From an uncultured delta proteobacterium (GTDB lineage: Bacteria; Myxococcota_A; Polyangia; Polyangiales; Polyangiaceae): DNA of 35,522 bases. The notes below the pieces were generated by a model. It saw only the letters and a list, made by a program, of their open reading frames with translations. It was not told the origin of the DNA and ran no database searches. The translations under genes were made by a program, and so were the position numbers. The stretch lies in contig CAITIQ010000347.1 of the NCBI GenBank assembly GCA_903892415.1, positions 1 to 35,522 on the forward strand. Reading direction: 5' to 3'. Positions 1 through 7,557 of this stretch are shown piece after piece (the first letter of the stretch is position 1; each line of letters opens with the position of its first letter).

Positions 1-21
1 CGCTCGTGGCATGCCGTTAGC

Positions 22-1992
22 ATGGCGTGGCCTATGACCACCGTGAGCCTGCCGAACAGTCCGCAGAACCTGGAGCTTCAGGTCGACTCGCCCGACACCT
101 TCGATGTGCGGGAGTACACGGTGAACGAGGGGGTCAACACCCTGTTCACGGTGGACCTATTGGTGCGCTGCTCGAACCCAGCTGTCGATCTGGAGACGAC
201 GATCGGCGCGCAAGCCAGCTTCCGTATCGGACTCAATCCCCTCGCTCATCCCAACACAGCGTCGCCCCGTTGGAGTGGGCTCATTCGCAACGTCGAGCAG
301 GTTGCGTCGGAGACCACGGGGCTCTCGACCTATCGCGTGCGCCTTGCACCTGCGTTGTGGCTGTTGACCCAGCGCACCAACTGCCGCGTGTTTCAACAGC
401 TGACCGACCTCGAGGTCGTGCTGATGATCCTCAAGGAATGGGGGCTCTCGCATGAGTCCCGATGCGAACAGAGCTACAAGCCGAAGAAGTATCGCGTCCA
501 ATACCAAGAGACCGACTTCGCCTTCGTGAGCCGACTGCTCGAGGACGCCGGCATTAGCTACGTGCTGGAACAACGAGAGAGCGGGACGGTCGTCGTGTTG
601 AGGGATGCACCCGAGGCGGCCACGCCGCGCGAGGCTCCGCTCGACCACGTGGGAGAGCCGAGCGCTGGGCCGCAACTCTACGCAACCGGACTACGCGCCG
701 AGCGCGCAATTCGCCAAGGTCGGACCACCTTCGCCGATCATGATCCCCGGCTTCCCAACCAACCACTCTTGGCGCAAGCCAATGCGAGTGAACACCCGCT
801 CGAATCGCAGCTCGAGTCCTTTGTTTATACGCCGGGCGCCTTCAAATTCGGCAACTCCGGTACCAAGGATACGCCGAGCGCCGATGATCGCGGACGCGTG
901 CGCACCGACCTCGAGGAAGCTCGACTGATAGCGCAGCGTGATGCAGCGGTGAGGGTCGCCCGTTCGCAGCGTTTCTCTTTTCAGTCTAATTGTGTCGAAT
1001 TGCGCTCGGGGACGGTGCTTTCACTCACGAACCACCCCGTCGCGGAGAAGTTCAAGAAGCTGCTCCTGACGGAGGTCGAGTTCTCCGGCACGTTCGAGTC
1101 CGAGGTGCACATCCAAGCAAAGGCCGTCAGCGCCGAGCTCTCGCACAGGCCTGAGTGCGTGACGCCTCGTCCGCGGATTTCCGGCGTTGAATGCGCCACG
1201 ATCGTTGGCCCCTCGAGCGAGACGATCCACTGCGATGAGTTCGGTCGCGTACGCGTCCAGTTTCACTGGGACCGCTACGGCAAGATGGACGAACTTTCCT
1301 CCTGCTGGATCCCCGTTAACCAGCCATGGTCGGGAGAAGGTTTCGGCATGGTTAACCTGCCGCGCATCGGGCAGGAGGTGCTGGTGAGCTTTCTCGGCGG
1401 CAACCCCGAGGAGCCGGTGATCGTGGGTCGCATTTTCACCAACCTGCGCAGGCCTCCCTTCGCCCTGCCCGCCGCCAAGAACGAAAGCGGCTTTCGTAGC
1501 AAGAGCGTCCCTGAGACCGGAGGGTACAACCTGCTCCGCTATGTAGACACGGCGGGCAGCGAGTTGGTGGAGGGGCGCGCTGAGAAAGACATGAAGACGC
1601 GAGTCAACCACGACAAGGAGCTTTCCGTTGGCCACGACCGCCGCATGACGATCGAGCACAACGACGAGGAACGCGTCGGACAAACGCAGCGCGAGCGGGT
1701 GGGCAAGGACAAGACCACGCGCATCACTGGCAACTTCATCTCGGTCGTTGGCAAGGACCGCACGCTGAAGACGGTTGGAGGCATGCTCTCGCACGCCAAG
1801 ACCCACTCGATCGTCGCCGAGGATTCGATTCACCTCACCGTGGGTGTCTCATCGATCTTCATGGATAAGGAAAAGATCGTGATCACCTCTGGCCTGGTGA
1901 AGCTGGATCACGAGGATCCTCGCCACCACCGTGAAGAGAACCTCGATGCTGTGTCGGCGTTGACCGGTCGGCCGGCTCGCTCAGGGACTTGA
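22..1992 (+). CDS. vgrG: Type VI secretion spike protein VgrG (copy 1)
   Basis: VgrG trimers form the membrane-puncturing tip on the Hcp tube of a T6SS and carry effectors. The 656-residue product has the usual order: a gp27-like part (about residues 15-370), a gp5-like OB fold (about 385-475, with HCDEFGRVRVQFHWD, PRIGQEVLVSFLGGNPEEP and VGRIFTN), and a needle of short repeated strands (about 500-625, runs such as DKELSVGHDRRMTI). It closely resembles the second vgrG at 3206, but has an extra hydrophilic tail of about 25 residues after the shared LxKxDxE-type end. ATG at 22 and ATG at 34 are both possible starts; no convincing Shine-Dalgarno is seen in the few upstream bases, so the start is uncertain. 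It heads the spike island and is followed by two M23 genes, the likely cargo. The family call is firm; that it belongs to a T6SS rather than another contractile device is inferred, because no sheath or baseplate gene is in view. Confidence 0.95.
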   Translation: MAWPMTTVSLPNSPQNLELQVDSPDTFDVREYTVNEGVNTLFTVDLLVRCSNPAVDLETTIGAQASFRIGLNPLAHPNTASPRWSGLIRNVEQVASETTGLSTYRVRLAPALWLLTQRTNCRVFQQLTDLEVVLMILKEWGLSHESRCEQSYKPKKYRVQYQETDFAFVSRLLEDAGISYVLEQRESGTVVVLRDAPEAATPREAPLDHVGEPSAGPQLYATGLRAERAIRQGRTTFADHDPRLPNQPLLAQANASEHPLESQLESFVYTPGAFKFGNSGTKDTPSADDRGRVRTDLEEARLIAQRDAAVRVARSQRFSFQSNCVELRSGTVLSLTNHPVAEKFKKLLLTEVEFSGTFESEVHIQAKAVSAELSHRPECVTPRPRISGVECATIVGPSSETIHCDEFGRVRVQFHWDRYGKMDELSSCWIPVNQPWSGEGFGMVNLPRIGQEVLVSFLGGNPEEPVIVGRIFTNLRRPPFALPAAKNESGFRSKSVPETGGYNLLRYVDTAGSELVEGRAEKDMKTRVNHDKELSVGHDRRMTIEHNDEERVGQTQRERVGKDKTTRITGNFISVVGKDRTLKTVGGMLSHAKTHSIVAEDSIHLTVGVSSIFMDKEKIVITSGLVKLDHEDPRHHREENLDAVSALTGRPARSGT

Positions 1993-2042
1993 GAGAGAGA
2001 ACGGCTTTCCGGCACGCTGTTTGCTGAACTATTTCTGACCAA

Positions 2043-2050
2043 GAAAGGAG
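2043..2050 (+). promoter_or_regulatory. Strong Shine-Dalgarno for the first M23 gene
   Basis: GAAAGGAG ends 6 nt before a TTG at 2057. No ATG or GTG in frame fits the conserved N-terminus better, so this site decides for a TTG start. Confidence 0.75.
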
Positions 2051-2056
2051 CGCCTC

Positions 2057-2560
2057 TTGTCAACTTCAGACTACTACTTCCCGTTCAAGACGCCGCCCAG
2101 CGTCAGTTGGCACACCGGTGCGCGCAACTTCGGCGCACGACGCGACAAGGGCCGCCGCAAACACGGTGGCTGCGACATCATCAAGCCGGTCGGAACGCAA
2201 ATCTATGCCGTTGCCGATGGCGTCTTGGTGCACGAGGAGACGTTCTTCTACATGAAGACCTACTACGTGACCTACCAACACGGTCCGTACCTCGTGCGCT
2301 ACGGAGAGATCATGCGCGGTAGCAGCACGCGCAAAAAGAAAGGCCAGACGATCAAGAAGGGCGAGCCGCTCGCCAAGGTCGGTCAGCTGATTGATAACAA
2401 GGGCCGAAAGCGCGGCACCATGTTGCACATCGAGATGTACTCCAAGGGCAACCTGCATACGACGCTCAGGAGCGAACGCGGTCCCTATCAACGTCGTAGC
2501 GACGTCATCGATCCAGGTCCCCACCTCGACGTCTGGGTAAAGAATCCACCGCCCGGCTGA
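2057..2560 (+). CDS. M23 (LytM-like) peptidase-family protein, probable VgrG cargo (copy 1)
   Basis: A single-domain protein of 167 residues with the M23 fold signature. The first zinc motif HxxxD is present (H36-GGC-D40), followed by the G-x-x-I-YAVADGVL strand and a C-terminal LHIEMY strand. M23 enzymes cut peptide cross-links in peptidoglycan. Two normally important histidines differ: the usual YAH reads YGE (RYGEI) and the usual HLH reads MLH, so only the metal ligands H36, D40 and the last His of the third motif remain. There is no signal peptide or membrane segment, as expected of a protein exported by a contractile apparatus rather than Sec. It starts at TTG with a strong Shine-Dalgarno. 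It sits between two vgrG genes and is followed 26 nt later by a paralogue. Delivery on VgrG is inferred from position; catalysis is uncertain. No adjacent immunity gene is visible. Confidence 0.82.
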   Translation: MSTSDYYFPFKTPPSVSWHTGARNFGARRDKGRRKHGGCDIIKPVGTQIYAVADGVLVHEETFFYMKTYYVTYQHGPYLVRYGEIMRGSSTRKKKGQTIKKGEPLAKVGQLIDNKGRKRGTMLHIEMYSKGNLHTTLRSERGPYQRRSDVIDPGPHLDVWVKNPPPG

Positions 2561-2586
2561 GTGACGATCCGAGAAAGAAGGCCCCT

Positions 2587-3078
2587 GTGGCAGATTTCTG
2601 CTTCCCGTTCAAAACCCCACCAAGCTCCGATTGGAAAGGCAGCCGCGGCTTCGGCGCGTCCCGTAACAAGGGCCGGAGAAAGCACGGCGGCTGCGATCTG
2701 ATCAAGCCAGCGTACGAGCAGATTTACGCTGTCTCCGACGGGGTGCTGGTGCACGAGGAGACGCTGTTTTACTTGGGTACCTACTATGTGACCTACCAGC
2801 ACGGGCCTTACCTCGTTCGGTATGGCGAGATTCTTAAGGGCAGCACCAACAGCGCCAGGCGTGGAACCACGGTGAAGAAGGGGCAGCCGATCTGCAAGGT
2901 TGGGTTGATGAACGGCTTCAAAGCCTCGGGCCCGCGCGGCCACATGCTGCACCTGGAGATGTATTCGAAGGGCAACCTGCACACGGCGCTACGAAGCAAC
3001 AAAGGTCCATACCTTCGCCGCAGTGACATCATGGACCCTGGTCCGCACCTGGATCAGTGGGTCAACAACCTTCCGTAA
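2587..3078 (+). CDS. M23 (LytM-like) peptidase-family protein, probable VgrG cargo (copy 2)
   Basis: A 163-residue paralogue of the preceding gene, similar over its whole length (shared FPFKTPP, GFGAxRxKGRRKHGGCD, VLVHEET, VTYQHGPYLVRYGEI, MLHxEMYSKGNLHT and DPGPHLDxWV). It starts at GTG, with a GAAAGAAGG purine run 5-6 nt upstream. The HxxxD zinc motif is kept. As in copy 1, the second-motif His is Glu (RYGEI) and the first His of HxH is Met (MLH). No signal peptide is seen. Differences from copy 1 concentrate around residues 85-125, the loop region before the third motif, where substrate or partner choice could differ. The presence of two copies beside two vgrG genes suggests one M23 per spike, but the pairing cannot be read from sequence. 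The alternative is a structural or peptidoglycan-binding role with no cleavage. Confidence 0.82.
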   Translation: MADFCFPFKTPPSSDWKGSRGFGASRNKGRRKHGGCDLIKPAYEQIYAVSDGVLVHEETLFYLGTYYVTYQHGPYLVRYGEILKGSTNSARRGTTVKKGQPICKVGLMNGFKASGPRGHMLHLEMYSKGNLHTALRSNKGPYLRRSDIMDPGPHLDQWVNNLP

Positions 3079-3152
3079 TGCGCGTTGCACAGTCCTTGAA
3101 CTTGTCGTTCACCTTGGGCGCGCTCTTGTACGAATTCTGAATCTGGGAGCCA

Positions 3153-3165
3153 GGGCTACGAGCCC
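3153..3165 (+). other. Short hairpin upstream of second vgrG
   Basis: GGGCT-ACG-AGCCC forms a 5-bp stem in the 127-nt gap between the second M23 gene and the second vgrG. It is not followed by a T-run, so it is not a typical intrinsic terminator. It may be a weak mRNA structure separating expression of the two halves of the island. Confidence 0.3.
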
Positions 3166-3205
3166 CTCACGACAGCCCCTTCTTCCGATCTGAGAGGCAC
3201 ACAGT

Positions 3206-5107
3206 ATGCAATCCGTCGATCCCATGAACACCGAGAACCTGCCGCAGATTCCGCAAAACCTGGAGCTTCAGGTCGACTCGACCGACAGCTTCGATGTTCG
3301 CGAGTTCAAGGTGAACGAGGGCGTCAACACCCTGTTCTCGGTGGACCTCTTGGTGCGCTGCTCGAACCCAGCGGTTGACTTCGAAGCCACCGTCGGTGCG
3401 CAAGCGACGTTTCGCATTGGCCTCAACCCGCTCGCTCTGCCGGACACACCATCACCTGCCTGGAACGGCGTCGTATCCCACGTCGAGCAGGTTGCCTCGG
3501 AGGATAAAGGGCTATCCACTTATCGCATCCGACTGGTTCCCGCCTTGTGGCTGCTCACCCAGCGCACCAACTGCCGCGTCTTTCAGCAACAGAGCGACCT
3601 CGAGGTGGTGACAGCGCTACTGAAAGAGTGGGGGCTGCCGCATGAGTCGCTTTGCGAGAGCAGCTACAAGACGAAGAAGTACCGCGTCCAATACCAAGAG
3701 ACCGACTTCGCCTTCATCTGCCGACTGCTCGAGGATTCGGGCATCAGCTTCGTGCTGGAACAGCGCGATGGCAGCACGGTGGTCGTGCTGCGTGACGCCC
3801 CGGAGAAGGCATCTCCGCGGGCAACTCCGCTCGATCACGTCGGGGAGGTAACGGCTGGGCCGCATCTTTACGCAACTGGTCTGCGCGCCGAGCGCTCCGT
3901 GCGACAAGGGCGCAGCACCTTCGCCGATCACGATCCGCGACTTCCCAACCAACCGCTGTTGGCCCAGGCCAACTCGAGCGAGCACCCGCTCGAGTCGCGC
4001 CTGGAGTCCTTCAATTACACGCCGGGCGCCTTCAGGTTCGGCAACAACGGTCCGAAAGACACGCCCACCGCCGATGACCGCGGCCGCGTGCGCACCGACG
4101 TTGACGAGGCCCGGCTGATCGCTGAACGCGATGCAGCGGTGCGCGTCGCCCGCTCACAACGCTTCTCCTTCCAGTCGAACTGCCTCGAGCTGCGTTCAGG
4201 TAGCGTCCTTTCGCTGGCGAACCACCCGATTGCCGACAAGTTCAAGAAGCTGCTGCTCACCCACGTGGAGTTCTCAGGGACCTCGGGGTCGGGCATCCAG
4301 ATCTCGGTCAAGGCCGTGAGCGGTGAGGCCTCCTTCAAACCGGAGCGTGTCACACCGCGACCGAACATCTCCGGCATTGAATGTGCGACCGTCGTGGGTC
4401 CTGCCGGGGAGACGATTCACTGCGACGAGTTCGGTCGTGTGCGCGTTCAGTTTCACTGGGACCGCTACGGCAAGATGGACGAGATGTCTTCCTGCTGGGT
4501 CCCCGTGAACCAACCGTGGGCTGGAGAAGGCTTCGGCATGGTGAACCTGCCGCGCATCGGGCAAGAGGTTCTAGTGACCTTCCTTGGTGGTAACCCCGAG
4601 GAGCCGGTGATCGTTGGGCGCATCTTCACCAACTTGCGCAGGCCTCCTTTCGCTCTACCTGCAGCCAAGAATGAGAGCGGCTTCCGTAGCAAGAGCGTCC
4701 CCGACACAGGCGGCTACAACCTGCTGCGCTTCGTCGATACCGCCGGCAGCGAGCTGGTAGAGAGCCGCGCCGAAAAGGACATGAAGACGCGCGTCAACAA
4801 CGACAAGGAGCTATCGGTCGGGAACGACCGCCGCATGGAGATCGGCAATGACGACGAGGAGCGCATTGGCGAAAACCAACGAGAGTGGGTAGGCAAAGAC
4901 AAGCTGATGCAGGTGGTGGAGAACCTCGTCTCGGTCGTCGGGAAAGAGCGTCTACTCAAAACGCTCGGTAACATGCTTTCGCAGGCCAAGACGCATTCGA
5001 TCATTGGCGACGAGAACACCAGCCTTTCGGTCGGGAAGTCCTTCATCTACATGGATAAGGACACGATTGTGCTCAAGGCGAACAAGATCCTGATCGATGA
5101 ACACTGA
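3206..5107 (+). CDS. vgrG: Type VI secretion spike protein VgrG (copy 2)
   Basis: A 633-residue paralogue of the first vgrG, very similar from the NLELQVDS segment (about residue 19) through the gp27-like domain, the OB fold (HCDEFGRVRVQFHWDRYGKM) and much of the needle. Divergence rises in the last 70 residues, where this copy ends at KILIDEH without the hydrophilic tail of copy 1. The ATG at 3206 is supported by GAGAGG at 3192-3197, 8 nt upstream; an internal ATG at 3224 is the alternative. The next gene, an ATPase, begins 6 nt after the stop, so this vgrG and the following three genes probably form one transcript. It is a spike subunit like copy 1. The two proteins could form separate or mixed trimers carrying different cargo; this is inference. 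Confidence 0.95.
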   Translation: MQSVDPMNTENLPQIPQNLELQVDSTDSFDVREFKVNEGVNTLFSVDLLVRCSNPAVDFEATVGAQATFRIGLNPLALPDTPSPAWNGVVSHVEQVASEDKGLSTYRIRLVPALWLLTQRTNCRVFQQQSDLEVVTALLKEWGLPHESLCESSYKTKKYRVQYQETDFAFICRLLEDSGISFVLEQRDGSTVVVLRDAPEKASPRATPLDHVGEVTAGPHLYATGLRAERSVRQGRSTFADHDPRLPNQPLLAQANSSEHPLESRLESFNYTPGAFRFGNNGPKDTPTADDRGRVRTDVDEARLIAERDAAVRVARSQRFSFQSNCLELRSGSVLSLANHPIADKFKKLLLTHVEFSGTSGSGIQISVKAVSGEASFKPERVTPRPNISGIECATVVGPAGETIHCDEFGRVRVQFHWDRYGKMDEMSSCWVPVNQPWAGEGFGMVNLPRIGQEVLVTFLGGNPEEPVIVGRIFTNLRRPPFALPAAKNESGFRSKSVPDTGGYNLLRFVDTAGSELVESRAEKDMKTRVNNDKELSVGNDRRMEIGNDDEERIGENQREWVGKDKLMQVVENLVSVVGKERLLKTLGNMLSQAKTHSIIGDENTSLSVGKSFIYMDKDTIVLKANKILIDEH

Positions 5108-5113
5108 TCTCCT

Positions 5114-6088
5114 ATGAAAGTATCCCGTCTGGTCTCGCGAGGTGTGGCCTCACTCCCGGATATCGAATGCGACTTCATGTCAGCGACCACGGGTCGGCCC
5201 CACGATCTGATCGTGATTTCGGGGCCTCCGGCGTCGGGCAAGACGCGGCTATGCGAGCTGATGCTTGCCGCTTTTGAGGCCGCTGGCGGCTACCAAGGCA
5301 TCGTGCAGTCCTCGGATTGGCTACAAGATGCAACCCGCGAGGCACGCGTCGAGCTCGAACTTTGGATGGACGAGGGGCTCGAGCAGGAGGGCGCGGGTCC
5401 AGGCGTTGGCAAGACCGCGCGAGCCGTGGTTCAGTTCGGCCAGAAGCGCCTGGGCGTGGAGGTAGACCGAGCTGTCAGCCGTCGGCTGGCCCGGTACGAT
5501 CACGACCCAGCGCATGGCAAACGCGAATACTTCGCCGAAGGCCGACAACGCGCCTGGGGAGCCCGCGAGGACGGGACCAGTGCGGTTGAGCAGGCGCTAG
5601 TCCGCTGTTCCAAAGACCCGCAGAAGTACAGCTGCGTGCCGCGCTTTCTCGCCGAGCTACGACAGGACCCGGCACGCAGCCGCAGCTTCGCCCAGGGGCT
5701 AGAACTGCTATCGCCCACGCTCCGCTACAAGCCGGCATCACGGACCGGATTCGCGACGGCCTGCTTCATCAACCAAAGCGGCAATGTGCTCCGCTTCGCA
5801 GAGCTTTCGAGCTCCGAAGCAGATGCCGTGCTCATCGCCGCCACCGCCGCTATGATCGGCTTGAATCATTCGATCGTCTTTCTCGACCGACCCGAACTCT
5901 ACGTGCCCGCCGATAGGCTCGTGGCGTGGGTGCAGTCGCTTGCTCGCTTGGGCGAGAACAATCAGTGGTTCGTTGCAACCAATGACGAGGCGCTGGCCGC
6001 CTCCGTTCAACGCTCGCAACATATCTCGCTCGGTCGTGGCGAAGACCTCGCAAGGCCCTCGACGCGCCCCTCCTGGAGTCCCTCGTGA
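5114..6088 (+). CDS. P-loop ATPase of ABC/AAA_21-like type, T6SS-linked (ATPase A)
   Basis: The 324-residue product has a Walker A at residues 37-44 (GPPASGKT), a signature-like LSSSE at 231-235 and a Walker B-like strand ending LDRPEL at 257-262, followed by a sensor/switch-like ATND at 288-291. This is the layout of compact ABC-type or OLD/AAA_21-type ATPases that dimerise head to tail. Where most such proteins have DEPE, this one reads DRPE, so the usual catalytic Glu directly after Asp is Arg and the Glu sits two residues on. A conserved EYFxExRQ patch lies near residues 138-145. No coiled coil, nuclease domain or membrane segment is seen. It starts 6 nt after vgrG copy 2 and overlaps its own paralogue by 4 nt. 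ClpV, the known T6SS ATPase, is a quite different Hsp100 protein, so this is not a ClpV. A role in spike or effector loading, or in DNA-linked defence, is speculation. Confidence 0.75.
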   Translation: MKVSRLVSRGVASLPDIECDFMSATTGRPHDLIVISGPPASGKTRLCELMLAAFEAAGGYQGIVQSSDWLQDATREARVELELWMDEGLEQEGAGPGVGKTARAVVQFGQKRLGVEVDRAVSRRLARYDHDPAHGKREYFAEGRQRAWGAREDGTSAVEQALVRCSKDPQKYSCVPRFLAELRQDPARSRSFAQGLELLSPTLRYKPASRTGFATACFINQSGNVLRFAELSSSEADAVLIAATAAMIGLNHSIVFLDRPELYVPADRLVAWVQSLARLGENNQWFVATNDEALAASVQRSQHISLGRGEDLARPSTRPSWSPS

Positions 6089-7002
6089 AGCTCTTCAGCG
6101 TAACGACGATCGACGTCCTGGGCGTCGCCAACGGCACCTACAGCTTCGCGAAGGGCCCCGAGCTAGCGCACGACCGCGTCCTCATCGTGGGTGGCCCCGG
6201 GAGCGGCAAGACCCGCTTTCTCGAGCTGATCATTGCGGCGCGCTCGCTGCTCGCGATCGGTGAGCGATCGATCGAGGAGGAGTCCTTCATTCGGCCGGAG
6301 AATCAAAGCTGCAAGGTGATTCTCTCATGGCAGCTAACGAGCGATGAGCAGGCCACCATCGGCGCTGCGAGCCCGATCGTCCCGACCGAAGTCATCTTTC
6401 GCGACGACGAGGAGGACGAGGTGGACGCGCGCATGCGCTACCTCATGGAGCGCTACGCCCACGACGATGAGACCCCTAAGTTCGAGTACTTCTCAGAGCA
6501 ACGTCGGCTCGACGTCGGCGGCGGAGGGACCTCGCTCGATGAGGAAGATCAGCTGTTCCTGCGCACCTTCCCCGGCCCGCGAAAGTGTTCGTGGGTGACT
6601 TCGTTACTGGCCGAGCTTGCCGATGAGCCCAGCAAAGCCGCGCGCTTCAGCGGCATCATGGAGCGACTCTCCGGGAGCTGCTGTTACGATCACAACCTTC
6701 AGCAGCTGACCTCGCGCGGTCGGCCGGTGCGAAACCTTGGCGAGCTCTCGGCCAGCGAGGCCGATGCGGTGATGTTCGCTGCAACCGCGACGCTGGTAGG
6801 CCTATCAGGGTCAATCATCCTGATCGATCGGCCTGAGCTACACGGGCTCGAGCCCGCGCGTGCGCTCACCGGCTTGTCGGCGCTCGGCACCGACAACCAA
6901 CTGCTCATGGCTACGTCCTCCTCCGCGTTCGCCGCGGGTTTCGACGGCGCCATTGTGAAGCTCGGCTCGAGCGCTCCCTCTTCCAACCAAGGTCCAGGAT
7001 GA
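6085..7002 (+). CDS. P-loop ATPase of ABC/AAA_21-like type, T6SS-linked (ATPase B)
   Basis: A 305-residue paralogue of ATPase A, starting at GTG and overlapping it by the 4-nt GTGA. Walker A is at 36-43 (GGPGSGKT), the signature-like LSASE at 221-225, and the Walker B-like ILIDRPEL at 245-252, again with Arg right after the Asp. The EYFSEQRR patch at 134-141 matches that of ATPase A. An acidic loop (RDDEEDEVD, 106-114) is specific to this copy. The two genes share the same unusual motif pattern and are translationally coupled, so a heterodimer is plausible. The next gene overlaps by 4 nt. No effector, nuclease or transmembrane part is visible. Its function is not known to me; membership of the spike operon is its best clue. 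Confidence 0.75.
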   Translation: MKLFSVTTIDVLGVANGTYSFAKGPELAHDRVLIVGGPGSGKTRFLELIIAARSLLAIGERSIEEESFIRPENQSCKVILSWQLTSDEQATIGAASPIVPTEVIFRDDEEDEVDARMRYLMERYAHDDETPKFEYFSEQRRLDVGGGGTSLDEEDQLFLRTFPGPRKCSWVTSLLAELADEPSKAARFSGIMERLSGSCCYDHNLQQLTSRGRPVRNLGELSASEADAVMFAATATLVGLSGSIILIDRPELHGLEPARALTGLSALGTDNQLLMATSSSAFAAGFDGAIVKLGSSAPSSNQGPG

Positions 7003-7427
7003 TTCCCTATTACTGCAATGAAGCGGTGCTGCAGCTGCCCAACGTGCATACGCTGTTGGACCAGACCCGGCAGTGTCTCGAGGTCGTCACCGTTGAAGGG
7101 ACTGAACTGCAATTGGTGATTGAACGCGCGCGGCTGACACCGAACGCAACCTTGAGCTCGGCGGTGGAGGCAAACATCGCTGAACGTAGGCGATCCTTGC
7201 GCGGCTTCGAGTTGGCCTCGCTCGTCGAGCGCGAGTTCCCGGAGATCGTCGGAGTGGAGGCGAGGGTTACCTTCGTTGATAAGGAGCGCGGACCACTCTT
7301 CGTTCACGAGTTCCATTGTGTGATTGAGCAAGTGCGCGTCAGTTACCTTGCTTCGTGCCGGCTCGCCCACGCGGCAGCTTGTGATGTGTGGATGCACACC
7401 ATGCTGCAACACCTTCGTTTGCAGTAA
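6999..7427 (+). CDS. DcrB/DUF1795-family protein, EagR-like T6SS chaperone candidate
   Basis: This 142-residue protein matches the DcrB/DUF1795 pattern: an N-terminal YYCNEAVLQLP, a LELVIER-like strand (LQLVIERARL), a GFELASLVEREF segment and a C-terminal amphipathic helix ending in LQHLRLQ. Family members called EagR bind and solubilise the N-terminal membrane helices of PAAR or Rhs effectors before they are loaded on VgrG. No signal peptide is present, which fits a cytoplasmic chaperone. The ATG overlaps the ATPase B stop by 4 nt, so it is the last gene of the operon. Unusually, neither a PAAR/Rhs gene nor an effector with membrane helices is next to it. Its client could be encoded elsewhere, or it could serve the M23 proteins or the ATPases. 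The family call is moderately firm; the chaperone role is inferred. Confidence 0.72.
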   Translation: MIPYYCNEAVLQLPNVHTLLDQTRQCLEVVTVEGTELQLVIERARLTPNATLSSAVEANIAERRRSLRGFELASLVEREFPEIVGVEARVTFVDKERGPLFVHEFHCVIEQVRVSYLASCRLAHAAACDVWMHTMLQHLRLQ

Positions 7428-7454
7428 CCTTGGTGGAGTGCGCTGGACTGGGGA

Positions 7455-7502
7455 CCGCGTAGCGCCGGATAGACCTGCCTCGAGCGGTCGGGCCGCGTAG
7501 CG
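7455..7502. repeat. 10-bp direct repeat upstream of the LysR gene
   Basis: CCGCGTAGCG occurs at 7455-7464 and again at 7493-7502, 38 bp apart. Both copies lie in the short gap between the spike operon and the LysR gene. A pair of regulator half-sites is possible; chance is not excluded. Confidence 0.35.
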
Positions 7503-7557
7503 ACGTTCGACCATGAAGAAAACGCCCGTAGCCGGTCATCCCTTCGCCGCTTCCTCG

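Noticed and set aside
7..22. Sigma-54-like TGGCATG-N4-TAGCA with GG-N10-GC spacing before the first vgrG
   Set aside because: It overlaps the likely start codon, so a transcript from it would begin inside the coding region; probably chance.
1021..1833. Long minus-strand open frame (270 codons) within vgrG copy 1
   Set aside because: It is antisense to a strongly conserved gene, has no domain pattern, and similar shadows occur in all high-GC genes here.
5114..7002. ATPase pair as a known anti-phage defence system (OLD/Gabija-like)
   Set aside because: No nuclease, helicase or other effector domain is fused or adjacent; operon linkage is to vgrG.
6699..7514. Minus-strand open frame (271 codons) across ATPase B and the DUF1795 gene
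   Set aside because: Both covered genes are clear on the plus strand; the antisense product shows no recognisable motif.
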